Assembly: GCA_039602395.1 (NCBI GenBank)
Contig: JBCNJP010000256.1
Location: 39,659-103,658 of the forward strand
DNA from: Deinandra increscens subsp. villosa
Lineage: Eukaryota; Streptophyta; Magnoliopsida; Asterales; Asteraceae
DNA: 64,000 nucleotides
Direction: 5' to 3'
Shown here: positions 36,386 to 48,593 of the stretch, piece after piece
How positions within the stretch are numbered: position 1 is the stretch's first letter
Layout: every line of letters starts with the position of its first letter
Made by a program: the position numbers and the translations under genes
Notes under the pieces: generated by a model
Told to the model about the DNA's origin: nothing
Database searches by the model: none
The model's input: only the letters and a program-made list of their open reading frames with translations

Positions 36386-37557
36386 ATGCAGGAACAGCCA
36401 AGGAGGACTATCAGCAACCTATGGTATGTTGATAGTGGTTGTTCCAGGCATATGACGGGTGACCTATCTCTACTGCAAGACTTGGAAAAATTTGATGGAG
36501 GATATGTGTCATTCGCCGGAGGAGTTGGAGGATATATCAGTCAGAAAGGCACAGTGCGCAATGGTTGTCTCAGCTTCAATGATGTCAATTATGTTGAGCA
36601 GTTAAGACACAGCTTGTTAAGTGTTTCACAGATATGTGATCGGGAGTATCCAGTCCTCTTCAACAATAAAGAATGTCTCATTCTTAAACCTGGATACTCC
36701 ATCCCTGACGATTGGGTGTTGATGAGAACACCAAGATATGGTAACTCCTATGTGCTCAACATGCAGAAACCCCCCACATCTGAGGTGGCCTGTCTCCTTT
36801 CTAAAACTGCTGAGAACCATGCTCAGTTGTGGCACAGAAGATTGGGGCACATGAATCTGAAGAATCTGAATCGCCTTGCTAGGGGAGGACTTGTTAAAGA
36901 CCTTCCAATCAAAGAATTTGTGCTCAAGGAGAAATGTGTGGCTTGTGCTAAGGGGAAGCAGCACAAACGTCCACACAAACCAAAGGTGTTCAGCAGAATT
37001 TCGTCCGCACTGGAGCTGCTTCACATGGACCTATTCCGGTCCAGTCAGTATGTTAAGTCTTAACCGATGTGCATTTTGTTTAGTTATTACTGACGATTTT
37101 TCCCGTTTCACTTGGGTGTTTTTCTTGTCAAAGAAAAGTGATGTTGCAGGTATACTGATTGCTTTCATCAAGCTCATTGAAAATAAATTGAAGCAGAAAG
37201 TGAAGGCCATCAGGAGTGATAATGGGTCTGAGTTTAAGAATCAAAGTATTGATAACTTCTGTGCTGAGCAGGGAATTGAGCATCAATACAGTGCCCCCTA
37301 CACCCCTCAGCAGAATGACGTTGCAGAACGACACAACAGGACCCTAATTGAAGCAGCTCGTACTATGCTGTGTGATTCAAAGCTACCGACCATGTTTTGG
37401 GCAGAAGCAGTTAACACTGCGTGTTATGTCCAGAATCGGGTGCTCATCAATAAGCGGCAGCAGAAAACCCCATATGAGCTGATTTACCATGATAAGCCCA
37501 GAATTGGACACCTTCGGGCTTTGGGTGCCTCTGCACAGTTTTAGTAAACACTGATGT
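36386..37557 (+). pseudogene. Element D protease and integrase (broken)
   Basis: The protease active site DSGCSRHMTG is at 36431. GAG-pre-integrase LWHRRLGHMNLKNLNRLARG is near 36826, with CVACAKGKQHKRPHKPK. Integrase: LLHMDLF (about 37018), then a frame change near 37050, DDFSRFTWVFFLSKKSD, RSDNGSEFKN (about 37213), NDVAERHNRTLIEAARTM (about 37315), FWAEAVNTACYVQNRVL. A further break lies near 37540. The D, D, E residues are present across the two frames. Confidence 0.9.
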
Positions 37558-37567
37558 ACCTAAATTT

Positions 37568-39687
37568 GTGGCTAAATCTGATGAATGTTATTTTGTAGGT
37601 TACTCTGCCAGCTCTTCTTACAGGGTATTCAACAAAACTACCGGGATTGTGATGGAGTCCACCAATGTGGATTGGCTAGAAGAAAATCCATCAGATGGTG
37701 GAGTGGGTCCTCCTCATGCTTTTGACTATAATCAATTCTTCCGTCCGTTTGGTTTGGAACCTGTCATCGCTGAAGAATTGTTTGAAGATCCAGTTACAGG
37801 ACCGTCCTTACCACACTCCTTTGCCAAGGCTCTAGCCGTTGCCTCTGAAATTGAAACCACACCAGTATAGGAGTCTACCGATCCTGTAGATGTTCATGAA
37901 GCAGACGTCAACCCCGGGTGCGACACTCCTGAAACACAGGGAGCCGATACAGAAGGTGCAGCTGAAACAAATGATGAACCCGATCAATCAAATTTACCTC
38001 CTGAAATCCCCGTTCAAGCCATTGCAGAAACCAGGATCCATAAATACCACCCCTTGGAAAACATCATTGGTCCGTTAGCATCCAGGGTGGTAACAAGAAG
38101 CCAATCAGGGGACCTCAATCATTGTATGTACTCCTGTTTCACTTCACAAATTGAGCCCCCCCCCCCCAACATTACTATGGCCTTGACAGACCCTAGCTGG
38201 GTAGAGGCTATGCATGAGGAACTGAATCAATTCTCACGGCTTCAAGTTTGGAGATTAGTAGAAAGACCTGCTGACAAAAAGGTCATTACTACTCGGTGGT
38301 TATATAAGAATAAGAAGGATGACAACGTCGTCATTGTCAGAAATAAGGCCAGGTTGGTAGTTCAAGGCCACAAGCAGATTCAAGGAGTGGATTATGATGA
38401 AGTGAATGCACCGGTTGCCCGATTAGAGGCAATAAGAGTCTTTTTAGCCTACGCATCCTACATGAACTTCACGGTCTACCAATTGGACGTGAAAACAGCC
38501 TTTCTATATGCTGATATGGATGAAGAGGTATATGTCACTCAACCTCCTGGCTTCATTGATGAGGAACACCCGTATCATGTGTACAAGCTAGACAAGGCAT
38601 TGTATGGTTTACACCAGGCCCCTCGGTCGTGGTACAAGACTCTGACTGATCACCTTTTAGCACACAGGTACATAAGAGGCATAGTAGATCAGACACTTTT
38701 TAGAAAGGAGGTCGAGCATGACAGAATCATGGTGCAAGTATATGTTGATGACATCATCTTCGGTTCTACCAATGAAGACTTGTGCAAAGAGTTTGAGAAG
38801 GTAATGCGCACAAAATTTGAGATGAGTCAGATGGGCGAGATGGAGTTTTTCCTCGCTTTACAAGTAAAGCAAAGTGACAGTGGGATACTTATTCATCAGG
38901 CAAAATATGTCACAGAAATCTTGGAAAATATAAGATGATGGATGCAAAGCCTATCTCCACACCTATGGCGGCCAGACCAGCACTTACCAGGGATCCAGAC
39001 GGTCAACCGGTGAGCGAGCACATGTATCGGTCTATGATTGGGTCTCTGATGTACTTAACCGCCAGCCGTCCAGATATCATGCTAGCTGTGTGCCAATGCG
39101 CACGCTATCAGGCTAATCCTAAACTCTCTCGTCTATCTGCTGTTAAACATATTTTTAAATATTTGAAGGGTCGGCCTCGACTAGGCCTCTGGTACCCTAG
39201 AGAGTCATGATTTAATCTGTATGCTTTCTCTGACAGTGATTATGGCGGTAATGAGCTTGACAGGAAATCCACATCTGCTGGAGCTCAATTTTTAGGTGAA
39301 AGGCTGGTCTCCTGGCAAAGCAAGAAGCAGCACACTGTGTCCCAGTCGACTGCCGAAGCAGAATATGTAGCTGCATCTGCTTGCTGCTCACAGGTGGTTT
39401 GGTTGCAACATCAGCTGGGAGATTACGGTTTGAATTTCTTCGATACTCCCATTTTTTGTGATAACAATGCTGCATTGCAAATTGTGAAAAATCCTGTGCA
39501 GCACTCCAAAACCAAACACATCGATATAAAAACGCACTTCATTCGGGATTACTATGAACGCAGGCTCATTCATTTAGAACGGGTGGCATCGGATGACAAT
39601 GTGGCGGATATGTTCACAAAACCCCTTCCAAGTGTAAATTTTGAAATGTGTCTCAAAGGCCTCCGGATGATAGCCTTTGATGAGTAG
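37568..39687 (+). pseudogene. Element D integrase tail, reverse transcriptase and RNase H (broken)
   Basis: CYFVGYSASSSYRVFNKTTG opens the integrase C-terminal region. RT: DPSWVEAMHEELNQFSRLQV, ARLVVQGHKQIQGVDYDEV, YQLDVKTAFLYAD, KALYGLHQAPRSWY and catalytic YVDD (38741-38752). A frame change sits near 38935 and a TGA at 39208. RNase H continues with SDSDYGGNELDRKSTSAG, STAEAEYVAASACCSQVVW, DNNAALQIVKNPVQHSKTKH and DMFTKPLPSVNFE, to TAG at 39685-39687. Confidence 0.95.
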
Positions 39688-39976
39688 TCTGGCAACTGGT
39701 TTTATGTTTCATTTATTATTAAAAAAAATCAAAAAAATTGAATGAAAATAAAAAAAAATTAAAAAATTAAAAACAACAAAAATAGTGTTTTTTTTTTGTA
39801 ATTAAAAAAAATCTAAAAGCAAGGGGAAGATATAAGATATACATTTCCTCTAAAGTGTGTGATTTTAAATTTTGTTTTTGGTTTTGGTTGACCAGGCAGG
39901 GAAGTGATATAAATTTCCAGGTGTTTGCTGACTGACACGTGTAAGGTGGATGTGAAAAGCAGTGATTCATGGTCGA

Positions 39977-40656
39977 TATGCTTGGTAGGCTCTGCTGACA
40001 ATCAATCAAAAGGTATGTTTTATCACAACACTTGAAGATAACGTATGATGCTTGAAAGGGAGCACACACTTAGGTTAGTACAATTCCAATTTGACTGTGC
40101 ATCAGGAATCCTGAGACACACGCCCGGTTCTGAGTTTTGATGTCATGCTCAAAAAATTCTCATTCCCTCTGCTTTGCGTAAGCAATGACCTGGGAATGTT
40201 GTACGTGAGTCAGGACTCCTCTGTTCTGCGAAAGCGGAGACCTAAAACCACCCTGATCCACGTACGTTTAAGATCACATTGTATATATATGATAAACCAA
40301 AAAGATGCCAATGTGCGTAATCAAAAGAGACCCTCAAGTGTCCAAAACCCTCAGCCTTTGTCACTGATGAGAGCATTGTTAAAAATGTTTCAAAAATTCA
40401 GTTGACTTTGTAGATTATCCAACAAAACCTCCGTGATCTATTCTTTCTTTTCTCAACCCAGTCTGGAGCATGATGTTGGGCTTAAGGAAAGGTGTCGTAA
40501 AAAGATGTTGTACGGAAGCCAGATGTACGTGATAGAGTGTACAAATGAAACCTAGGACTTATGTGTGTGATATGGATAGATTTTCATAATTAATAAACCT
40601 GAAAATATAAATTAATGTGATGAAACTACCTGAGTAAGCGAAAGTGGCATGAGTTT
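39977..40656 (+). other. Element D post-pol structured spacer
   Basis: The block TATGCTTGGTAGGCTCT (about 39977) is shared with A and E. Stem-loops follow: CATTCCC/GGGAATG (40161-40198) with inner GCTT/AAGC; GTACGTG...CAGG/CCTG...CACGTAC (40201-40265, 14 positions with one mismatch) with inner TCTGC-GAAA-GCGGA; a weaker AAACT/AGTTT arm (40623-40656). Arms 1 and 2 share CTCTG...GACCT with the A/E arms. Confidence 0.65.
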
Positions 40657-41079
40657 AAAAAATTGGACCAATAATACCGGCAATCGCCTGAACACGTGAA
40701 GTAACTGAAGCTGAAAAGGGTTCCTCAGTCACGGTCTATCTGGTATGATCCTTTATAATGCCTCTTCACTCGAAACTCAGTCAGTTAAGATTTTTGTTTG
40801 TTTATTTTGTTTATTCTTTTATTTATTTTGTTATTTTATCTTAATTTCTGAGTTTTTTTGTTGTGTTTTGTTTTATTTTATTTATTGTAAAAGTTTCTAG
40901 ATAATAAAACTCTCGGGCTTGAGTTCAGGGGAAGTTTTCTGTATTTAACGGGGTTTAAGATTAATTGTTTGGTGATGATGTGAACAAAAGATCATGTTTG
41001 TTTAAAATTGTGGGTGAAAAAAAATCACATTTACAAGTAGAGGGGGCTAAGTGAAAGTTTTTTTTTTTAAAAAATATCC

Positions 41080-41419
41080 TAGTTACAAAACAAGGAGAAG
41101 CCGGCTCACCCCTCCCACTTCACCCGACTCCCTCTCTTCTCCTCTCAAAACCCTAGACTCCGCACACCCACCATCGCCGATCACCACCACCACTGACTGC
41201 CACCACCATCGCTCACCACCACTGCCCTCGCCCCTCAATTGCGACCAAACCCTCACCATTCCCATCGAAAACCGTTGCCGGAACACCCCCATTCAACTAC
41301 CTCGCCGCTGCCGCTGTCCCTTTCACCTCCGTCGCCGTCCACCGCCATACCCGTCATCCAACGCCTCCCCCTCGGTCGGAATCAACTCCTGATCACGTCT
41401 GCACCTTTGATTTTACTCA
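41080..41419 (+). promoter_or_regulatory. CT/CAC-rich leader before the D extra ORF
   Basis: A strongly C-rich plus-strand block (CCCGACTCCCTCTCTTC, many CACCAC repeats) ends at the ATG at 41420. It resembles a plant 5' untranslated leader. Element C has a similar CT-rich leader at about 27000-27174. Inference: the extra ORF may be expressed from its own transcript. Confidence 0.4.
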
Positions 41420-44401
41420 ATGGCTCCTCGGTTGAAGCGTATTGCCCGACCCCCGAATGATACACTTGAGTATGTGTTGATTTTTTACGATTTTGTGTCG
41501 GGACTGGCAGGGAAATTGGTTTAGGTGCATTGGCTGTCTGAAATCGAGTTCAAAACACACAAATATGAACTGTTTGATTGAGTTGCAGGTGGTAAGTGAA
41601 GAAGATGAGGCTTTTCGATCGAGCTAGGGGCTTTTCGATCAGGCTGAAAAGCTTTTCGATCAGCCCCCAGCACTTTTTGATTGTTGGTTGTCGATTTCCT
41701 GGGGCTTTTCGATCGGGAAATTGCCCTTTTCGATCAGCTCTTAGGCTTTTCGATCAGGGAATTAGGCTTCTCGATCGACCAGCACTTTTCGATCGAGAGC
41801 TTATGCTTTTCGATCAAAGTTTGTGCTTTTCGATTAGGCTTCTCGGTAACCAAGTAGTTTCTCAATCGGATGGATGCTTTTCGATCGGGAACCTAGTTTT
41901 TCGATCGGAAAGGCACCTCATGATGTTTCAATTGGTTTTTCTCCGGTTTTAAGCCATTATGCTGTCCGTTTTTCAAAATAATTCTTATGACTGATAAATG
42001 TCTGTCTGTTTTTGGATTTATCTGTGTTTATTAGTGCAGGGACTTAGAGTTTATTAATGATCACAACACGGTAGCATACTTGTTGGATCCACCTGCAGAA
42101 TATCGGGAGAAGTACTTGTCAATGAATGAAGGACTGAAGAAATGTTGTTTACACTTTGCACTTACAGCAAATCCTGTTATCTGCAAACGTATGCAACAAG
42201 AATTTTGGAAGTCAGCATACGTATCTGATGATGGAAAGAAGATAATGGCCAAGATACAAGCAACCGAAGTGGTGTTGACTGAGGAGAATTTTAGACAAGC
42301 TCTCAGGCTAAAAGATGTTGTTACAGATCCTATTGCTCTTGATAAAGAAATGGTTTCTCAATGCCGAAAAGAAATGGGTTATCACACAGTATCTCCTCCT
42401 ACTATTAGGCTCTCCTTCTACCATACTGGAGAATGCTGGCCCACTACTTGCAGAAGTGTGTGATTGCAAAGAAGAGCTCGACAGATCAACTGAACCAAGT
42501 GCACACCCATGCTATGGTGTCACTAGTTAGAGGGGTTCGATTCAACTGGTCCAGGTTGATTTTTGATGATGTGAAGGCGGTAGTGACCAGAGATAGAAAG
42601 TTTGCAGCTGTTCCGAGGTTCATCCAACTAGCTCTGGATTCAAGATATCCAGCTTTAAGGAAGACCAATGACACGCATGATACTAAGCCTATGGGCATTG
42701 AGGTTTTCCTTATGATTAATCCGAAGAAGAAACTGACTGACAAGGTACCGTTTGGCAACAAGTTTGGTGAGTTTGCTAAGATAACAAGAGAGGAGGTTCC
42801 TGTAGAAAGAAATGCAGTTATTGATGAAGAACACAATGTGCCTGCCTCTAAGAAGCCTGTTACTGAACTCACAGATAGCTCAGATTGGGAAGATTTTGAT
42901 TTAGAAGGCGTACAGATCGATGCATTGAACTTTGAAGGTGAAGAGAATATCAATTATGATACCTACCTTGATGACATTAATATTGAAGATGTTGAGACTG
43001 AGATTGCTGAGACTCCATTGATAAGAAAGCAGAAAGCTATTGAGGAGCCTCCCCTTGGTGCTTCTACTACTACAGAGCAGACTGATGAAGTAGAGACTAC
43101 TACACAACACACTGCAGAAACTCCACATGACCCAAGAAGAAGAAGATTAGATCCGCGTGTGCCGCCAGTAACCAGTACCGGTGCTGATCAATCATCTTCA
43201 CAATCCACCGCCCAAGAAAAAGGAATAGCAATAGAGACACCCGAGTTCAGATTGGAGAAGGAACTCAGAGCTGAAATTGCTCATTTAAAAGCCCAAAACA
43301 CTGCCCAAAGTGAGTTAATTGGAGATCTTGTTGACATACAGAAAATTCATGCTACGGAACTGGAGAATCAGAAGAAGGTCAACAGACAGGTTTCAAGTCA
43401 GATTAAAGAATTGCATAGAATTATAAAAACAGCTTACTTCAGCTGATACAAGTGATTCAAAGAAAGATGACAAAGGAAATCAAGGAAACAAAGAAGGGAA
43501 TTCAGGTGCCAATGGTTCGTCTCAATCACCAGTATTTGACTTTGAGTCAGATATCCCTGATACTTCTGGCCCAGTATTACCTGAAGCTGCTGATAAAGAC
43601 ACAAGAGACAGAGACTACATGACTGTGCCAGCTTCAGAATTTGATGGAGGTTGGGAGGCTCAGACATATGCTTATCCTCCTGAAAGATATTTAATTCAGC
43701 TGGGAGAGCATTATCACGACAAAAGAGGAATCACTAAAGAAATCAAATCCTGGATGTTTGATGATGAGAAGAATATGTTTGTTGTTAGAAGAAAGGGTCA
43801 GTATCCTCTGGAATATTACAAAAGCTGGACCCAGTTTTATTCCTGGACAAATGTGGATCTGACGATGTTGTATAAGGCCCCGTTTACAAACCCATCACAG
43901 AATGAGCAGACTAAGTACTTTTACAAAAAATTGGAGAATGCAGTGCTTAGGAAATTCAAGAGGTTTGAGGACTTTCCTCACAAGAAGTCATATATTAAAA
44001 AATACAGAGGTGTGTTCAAGTGGGATGGGAAGAAAGGTAGTGGGTCTAAGAACAAGTTTACTAATTTGTTGTACCCTCCAACAGAGAATACGAATACAAT
44101 ACCTCTGCCGATGCATCATCTTGAGGGTTGTCTACATGACTTCCAAACTTGGGCATACAGTGATTACTTAGGAGAAGCAAAGATTCTCTGTGAAACAAAT
44201 ACAATAAATGTTATGGAGGTTCATGATCTGATGAGATTTTATAAGAAGGATACTCTAGTTCTGGCCAAGCATCAGATTGAGAGCAACACGGAGACAGAAG
44301 AATATGCTAAATGCTATACGCGAGTTGTTGCAGAGATTGTGGCTAAAGAGTTGTGGTATGATCCAGCAACGGTGCAGTTATCAAAGAAGTTCAGAATGTG
44401 A
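41420..44401 (+). pseudogene. Element D extra 3' ORF, predicted spliced (broken)
   Basis: Exon 1 (41420-41469) starts MAPRLKRIARPPNDTL. A predicted intron (GTATGTG at 41470 to GTGCAG at 42039) joins it in frame to exon 2, whose start aligns with the C extra ORF (HNTVAYLLDPP against EHNLVAYLEPP). A frame change near 42415 and another near 43430 break this copy. Downstream pieces: WRMLAHYLQKCVIAKK (like C), an acidic linker, a coiled coil (about 43245-43420) and a C-terminal part with the module SWMFDDEKNMFVVRRKGQY (about 43745). It ends at TGA 44399-44401, 36 bp before the 3' LTR. Function unknown. Confidence 0.7.
41470..42039 (+). other. predicted intron of the D extra ORF, filled with TTTTCGATC repeats
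   Basis: It is bounded by GTATGTG and TTAGTGCAG. About 18 CTTTTCGATC or variant copies lie at 41600-41910, the same motif as in the gag leader. Splicing is inferred from signals plus agreement of frame with element C, not demonstrated. Confidence 0.5.
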
Positions 44402-44423
44402 AGACTGCAGTCTAATGCTAAAG

Positions 44424-44436
44424 CCTAGGGGAAGAT
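44424..44436 (+). promoter_or_regulatory. Element D polypurine tract
   Basis: CTAGGGGAAGAT directly precedes the 3' LTR. Confidence 0.8.
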
Positions 44437-44886
44437 TGTAGAGACCATATTTACGAAGCTTTTGCATTAGAAATACTTGTGGGCTAGTTCTAATTGTAAT
44501 TGGGCTAAGTTGTTTATGGGTTATTAGTGGGTTTTGAGTCCGGTCGAATATAGGCCATGTGGGCCGAATTATTTTGCTTGATTAACAAGTTTAGGCTTTC
44601 CTATACAAGATTAGCTAATCTAGGTGTTTAGGGTTGTTGGTTCTATAGGGTTTCATGGGTGTGTTTTGCGGATTCAAGTGTGTACCGAATTCACTTTGTG
44701 AATTCATCGTTCTCAAGTGCAGTAATCGAATATTCTTCAACCAGTTACAATCGGTTGGTGTTTAATTTTAATTGTTCTTTTGTTTGACATACTTTTTGAC
44801 TCAATCTTGAATCACCTCTAGTCACCGGATTCCGCACGGTGACTATAGGAATTGATATCGCGTGAGGGGCTTAACTGATCCTTACA
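44437..44886 (+). repeat. Element D 3' LTR
   Basis: 450 bp, lacking the 21-bp duplication of the 5' LTR, followed by the target duplication GAAAT. Confidence 0.95.
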
Positions 44887-44891
44887 GAAAT

Positions 44892-45404
44892 AAATGATAA
44901 TCGGAGGAAAATACAGTTACACGATTGCATTATGTGTAAGTATATATACATATATATATATAAATGGCTTATATGCATGTGAAATATTCATTTGATGAAT
45001 ATATATGTAATACGTGTTAGAATAGTTAAACATGCGAAAAATAAATAAGAACGTATCTTTATGTTAAAATAATGGTTAAAAATGAATAAATACATAACGT
45101 ATATGAGTATTATACATATTTATATGTAGTTATACGTGTTTATATGAATCTGAGTCTTAGGAGTTATTACAATCGTATTCTAAAGTGAAATCGGAGCATG
45201 AAATAATAAGTATATGGAAGTAGAGGGACTAAAATATAAATTAATGGAAAATATATATATAAATATATATTTATATATACGAATGTATATAAACCTTATC
45301 GAAGGTATCCCGAGCCCTAAAACCATTAGAATTATGTCCCATAATGTTTTGGTACATAAAATGATAAAGAGATAAAAGTTAGAGGGGCTAAAGTACAAAA
45401 TAGT

Positions 45405-45445
<41 letters not shown>

Positions 45446-48165
45446 GTATACGTATATCATCGAGCGTGTCCCGAGCCTTAGAAACTTTTATAAATACGCC
45501 CCGTAATGATTTAAAGCCTAAAATGACAGTTTAGTAGAAGTCTGGGGGGCTAAAATGTAAAAATAAAGTAGAGGGACCAATTCTGCCAAAACACAAAACT
45601 AGCTCGCGGTACGCGAGGGTTGGCTCGCGATACGCGGCCCGTCCCTGACATAGAAAAAGCCACGACAACGCCCGACCCTCCACGCGTAATTTCTTGAAGA
45701 TTACTCACCATGTCCACGTGCGAAATCCTCCTGCGACCTCGATGGCTATAAAGGGGGACTAGATTCGTTCAATTATAGGTGCGAATTCACGAGATTTATC
45801 TCCAAAAACCCTAAACCACGTCCGCAAGCTTCATCTGCAAAATTCATGCCACCCACTTGGAGTTAGAAGCTAATTTCCAGCAGTCCACCATTTCTTGGTA
45901 TGCTCTACAAAATCCCACTATCAATTTTGAATAATATTGTTCTTTTAATCGAGTTCTAAGAATGGATTAAAACTAGGGTTCTTGAGCTTAAATCATCAAT
46001 TCGATCAATTGGGCGGGAGTTAGGCTCTAAAACTTCGTAAATATTATTAAAATAATGTTTCCTAAGAAGGCCCTAAGTTAATTTTATGTTCGGGAAATGT
46101 TTTATATTTAAATAAAAATTAAGCTGAAATTAGGGTTTTCAAACAAAGGTTTTGCTAAAATAACTAATCAGGACTATATTAGGGCTTGGTGTTTTGAGGA
46201 ATGTTATAAAATGATATTATAAACAAAAACCCTAAGTTAATTTCATTTTCTAAAAGGTTTTGATATTTATTAAATAAATATGTGAAAATTAGGGTTTTCT
46301 AGGCGTTGTTCTGCCCAAATCAAGTAAATGGTTTTTAATTAAGCTTTAATATTTTAAAGCATATTATAAAACGTTATAATGGATAATACCCTAAGACGGT
46401 TTTGAATAAAAATGAATTTTGGTCAAGAAATGAGAAAAACGAGAAATTAGGGTTTCTAAATAAGATTATTTAATGTAAAATAATCCGGAGGGTATGGGGA
46501 CTTGATTTTTGGTATGACAACATGTTTCTATATATAGTAAGTATATATGAAGTTAAATGGATAAATATTAAAGTATTGAATATACCGAATTAATCGGATA
46601 TTTAGAAGTTTGTGCGGACCGGAAGGGTAAGCGCCTGTACACTGGGGTTTCTAGCAAAGCGGGGGTGTCGCATAAGTCCCAACTGGGAACTAACATACCT
46701 CACTGGGCGATCACGGAGTGAGCGTTTACTTAGAGGAATGCGCGTCTTCATATTATCGTTAGAAAAAAGGATAACTGCCTAAAGGGCATTTTGGTCATTT
46801 TGACCTTTAAAAAGGAATGAACTTAATAGTTGAATATTATTAAGATAATAAGATATTAAAATAAACATAGAAAGTGTTCATTATATTTAAACATTGCGTT
46901 AACGCCATACAATACGCGCTTAGGTTTAATTGGAAGACATAGCGGATGTTTTGCCTGAATTAACTGCTTAAGAGAATAAGGTGAGTTCTATGAGCCCACT
47001 ATTTAAATGTTTTAAATGTTCTAAATATTTCGGGTTGATATACATACAAATGCTATGAAAATATCTTCAAATGGTTTATAACCGAAATATTACCTATTTT
47101 AACTGTAATTGTTAAATGGTTTTCGACTGATATATACGTGAAAGGTTATTAAAATGTTATAAAAATGATTATTGATGAAATGATTTACGGTATTAAACAG
47201 TTAAATGATTGTTGATTTGAAATATACGTGAAAAGGTTAGTTGTGATAATAGTCACGGGTGAAATGACCTATACTGTTAAACTCCTAAATTACTTTATAA
47301 ATGATATATATGAGAAATGTTAAGGAAATGTGTTAAAATGCCTTTTACATATACGTGAAATTTTTAAGGCCTATAACTGTTTAAATAATGATTACCTGTT
47401 ATAAACTATTTTCGAAAAGGTTATAATAAACGAGTAATGTAAAGGATGAAACTTTTATATAAAGTTTTGAGAAACGGAAATTATGAATGTTTGGTCTAAG
47501 CTTATGTATGAAAATAAGTTTCGGGTAAAAATAATCTTATTGGCCTTGTTATTATTATAAGGTGTAATATATACTGGGATGATCCTATATCATATCCGTT
47601 TGTATTAAGGTGTGGTGGATACGCTGCGGTACTTCCTATATATAAACACCTGTAATACAATAGGAAAGTTATAGATTCAGTCTAGTATAGGGTTCACTGA
47701 AGTTTGAACGAGACCAATAACAATATATTTATGACACGCTTATTTTTATATACGGGTGATGGACTGGTATTGAAAAGGTTATGAGTCCAAATACAAGGGT
47801 TATTTAAATGGACTTTTGAAAAGGATGAAAAGGTTAAAAAGGTTTTAATCTAAGTGGATATTGTCTAGTGAAAAAGGAAAAGGTGGGGTTGTACAACTAG
47901 AAGCGGGGAATGACGGTTCTCCGGGGTAGCGACGGCTACTCTAGTAAAAAGGTATTCGGGTGGCAACGATTGCCCGAGGAACTAACGTGGTTCCAATAGA
48001 AAATGCTTAGTAAATAAATGTCTGCTTATAATATTTCGTGTAACTCTTTTATGTTTTATACCTAATGAATATTTACACAAGAGAGAGTCTAGGAGACCCA
48101 GGGTACTTTGAGTACTAAATGGTTTAAAGGTTATATTTTGGTATATTGCTTATACCTGATAAATT
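44892..48165 (+). repeat. G LTR, main segment
   Basis: It follows the other gypsy LTRs: GTCCCGAGCCTTAGAAAC (about 45466), paired CTCGCG palindromes (45603-45617 and 45624-45637), TATA-like CTATAAAGGGG (about 45746), AATCCGGAGGGTATGGGGAC (about 46481), TACACTGGGGTTTCTGGC-like block (about 46638). It is clearly more diverged from B than the B LTRs are from each other. No genes. (AT)n at about 45410-45438. Confidence 0.75.
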
Positions 48166-48593
48166 GTTTAAAGAACAAGATTTCCTATTCGCGCGTTGCT
48201 GCGGTACGTAAAGAAAATAGAAACAAAAATGTGTAACGATCAAAACGCTTTAAACAAAAAACACTCTTAGTTACACCAAAAAACACTAAATCTTGTCCCA
48301 AGGTCAAACGTCTCAATCACAAATAGAAAAAAACTATGTTACCATGTTAAAATTAAAAATCAGATGTTTAAAGTTATGTTAAACGATTGTATCATTACAA
48401 AACAGATTATACGTTAAACTCATCGCACACTAATATTAAAAAATCAAATGACAAAATGGTATAAATGATTAAATGAACTTAAAAATGGTAATTTATACAG
48501 GGTGAATGGTAATAAAAATATTCTTTTATCAATAAGTATTAAAAACATAAATATTTTTTCATATTACCTCGTTTTCTTAAGTTGTCAACTGTT

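Larger units (their letters stand above)
32046..44886 (+). mobile_element. Element D: Sirevirus-type copia retrotransposon, 12.8 kb
   Basis: The LTRs are 32046-32516 (471 bp) and 44437-44886 (450 bp). The target duplication GAAAT is at 32041-32045 and 44887-44891. The 21-bp length difference is a tandem duplication of GGGCTAGTTCTAATTGTAATT in the 5' copy. Order: primer site, leader array, gag, protease, integrase, RT, RNase H, stem-loop spacer, extra ORF with a predicted intron, polypurine tract. By eye about a dozen further differences separate the LTRs. Many stops and frameshifts make this copy inactive. Confidence 0.95.

Noticed and set aside
41051..41392. 113-codon Pro/Ser/Arg-rich plus-strand ORF
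   Set aside because: Low-complexity C-rich leader; the ATG at 41420 in another frame matches the C extra ORF.
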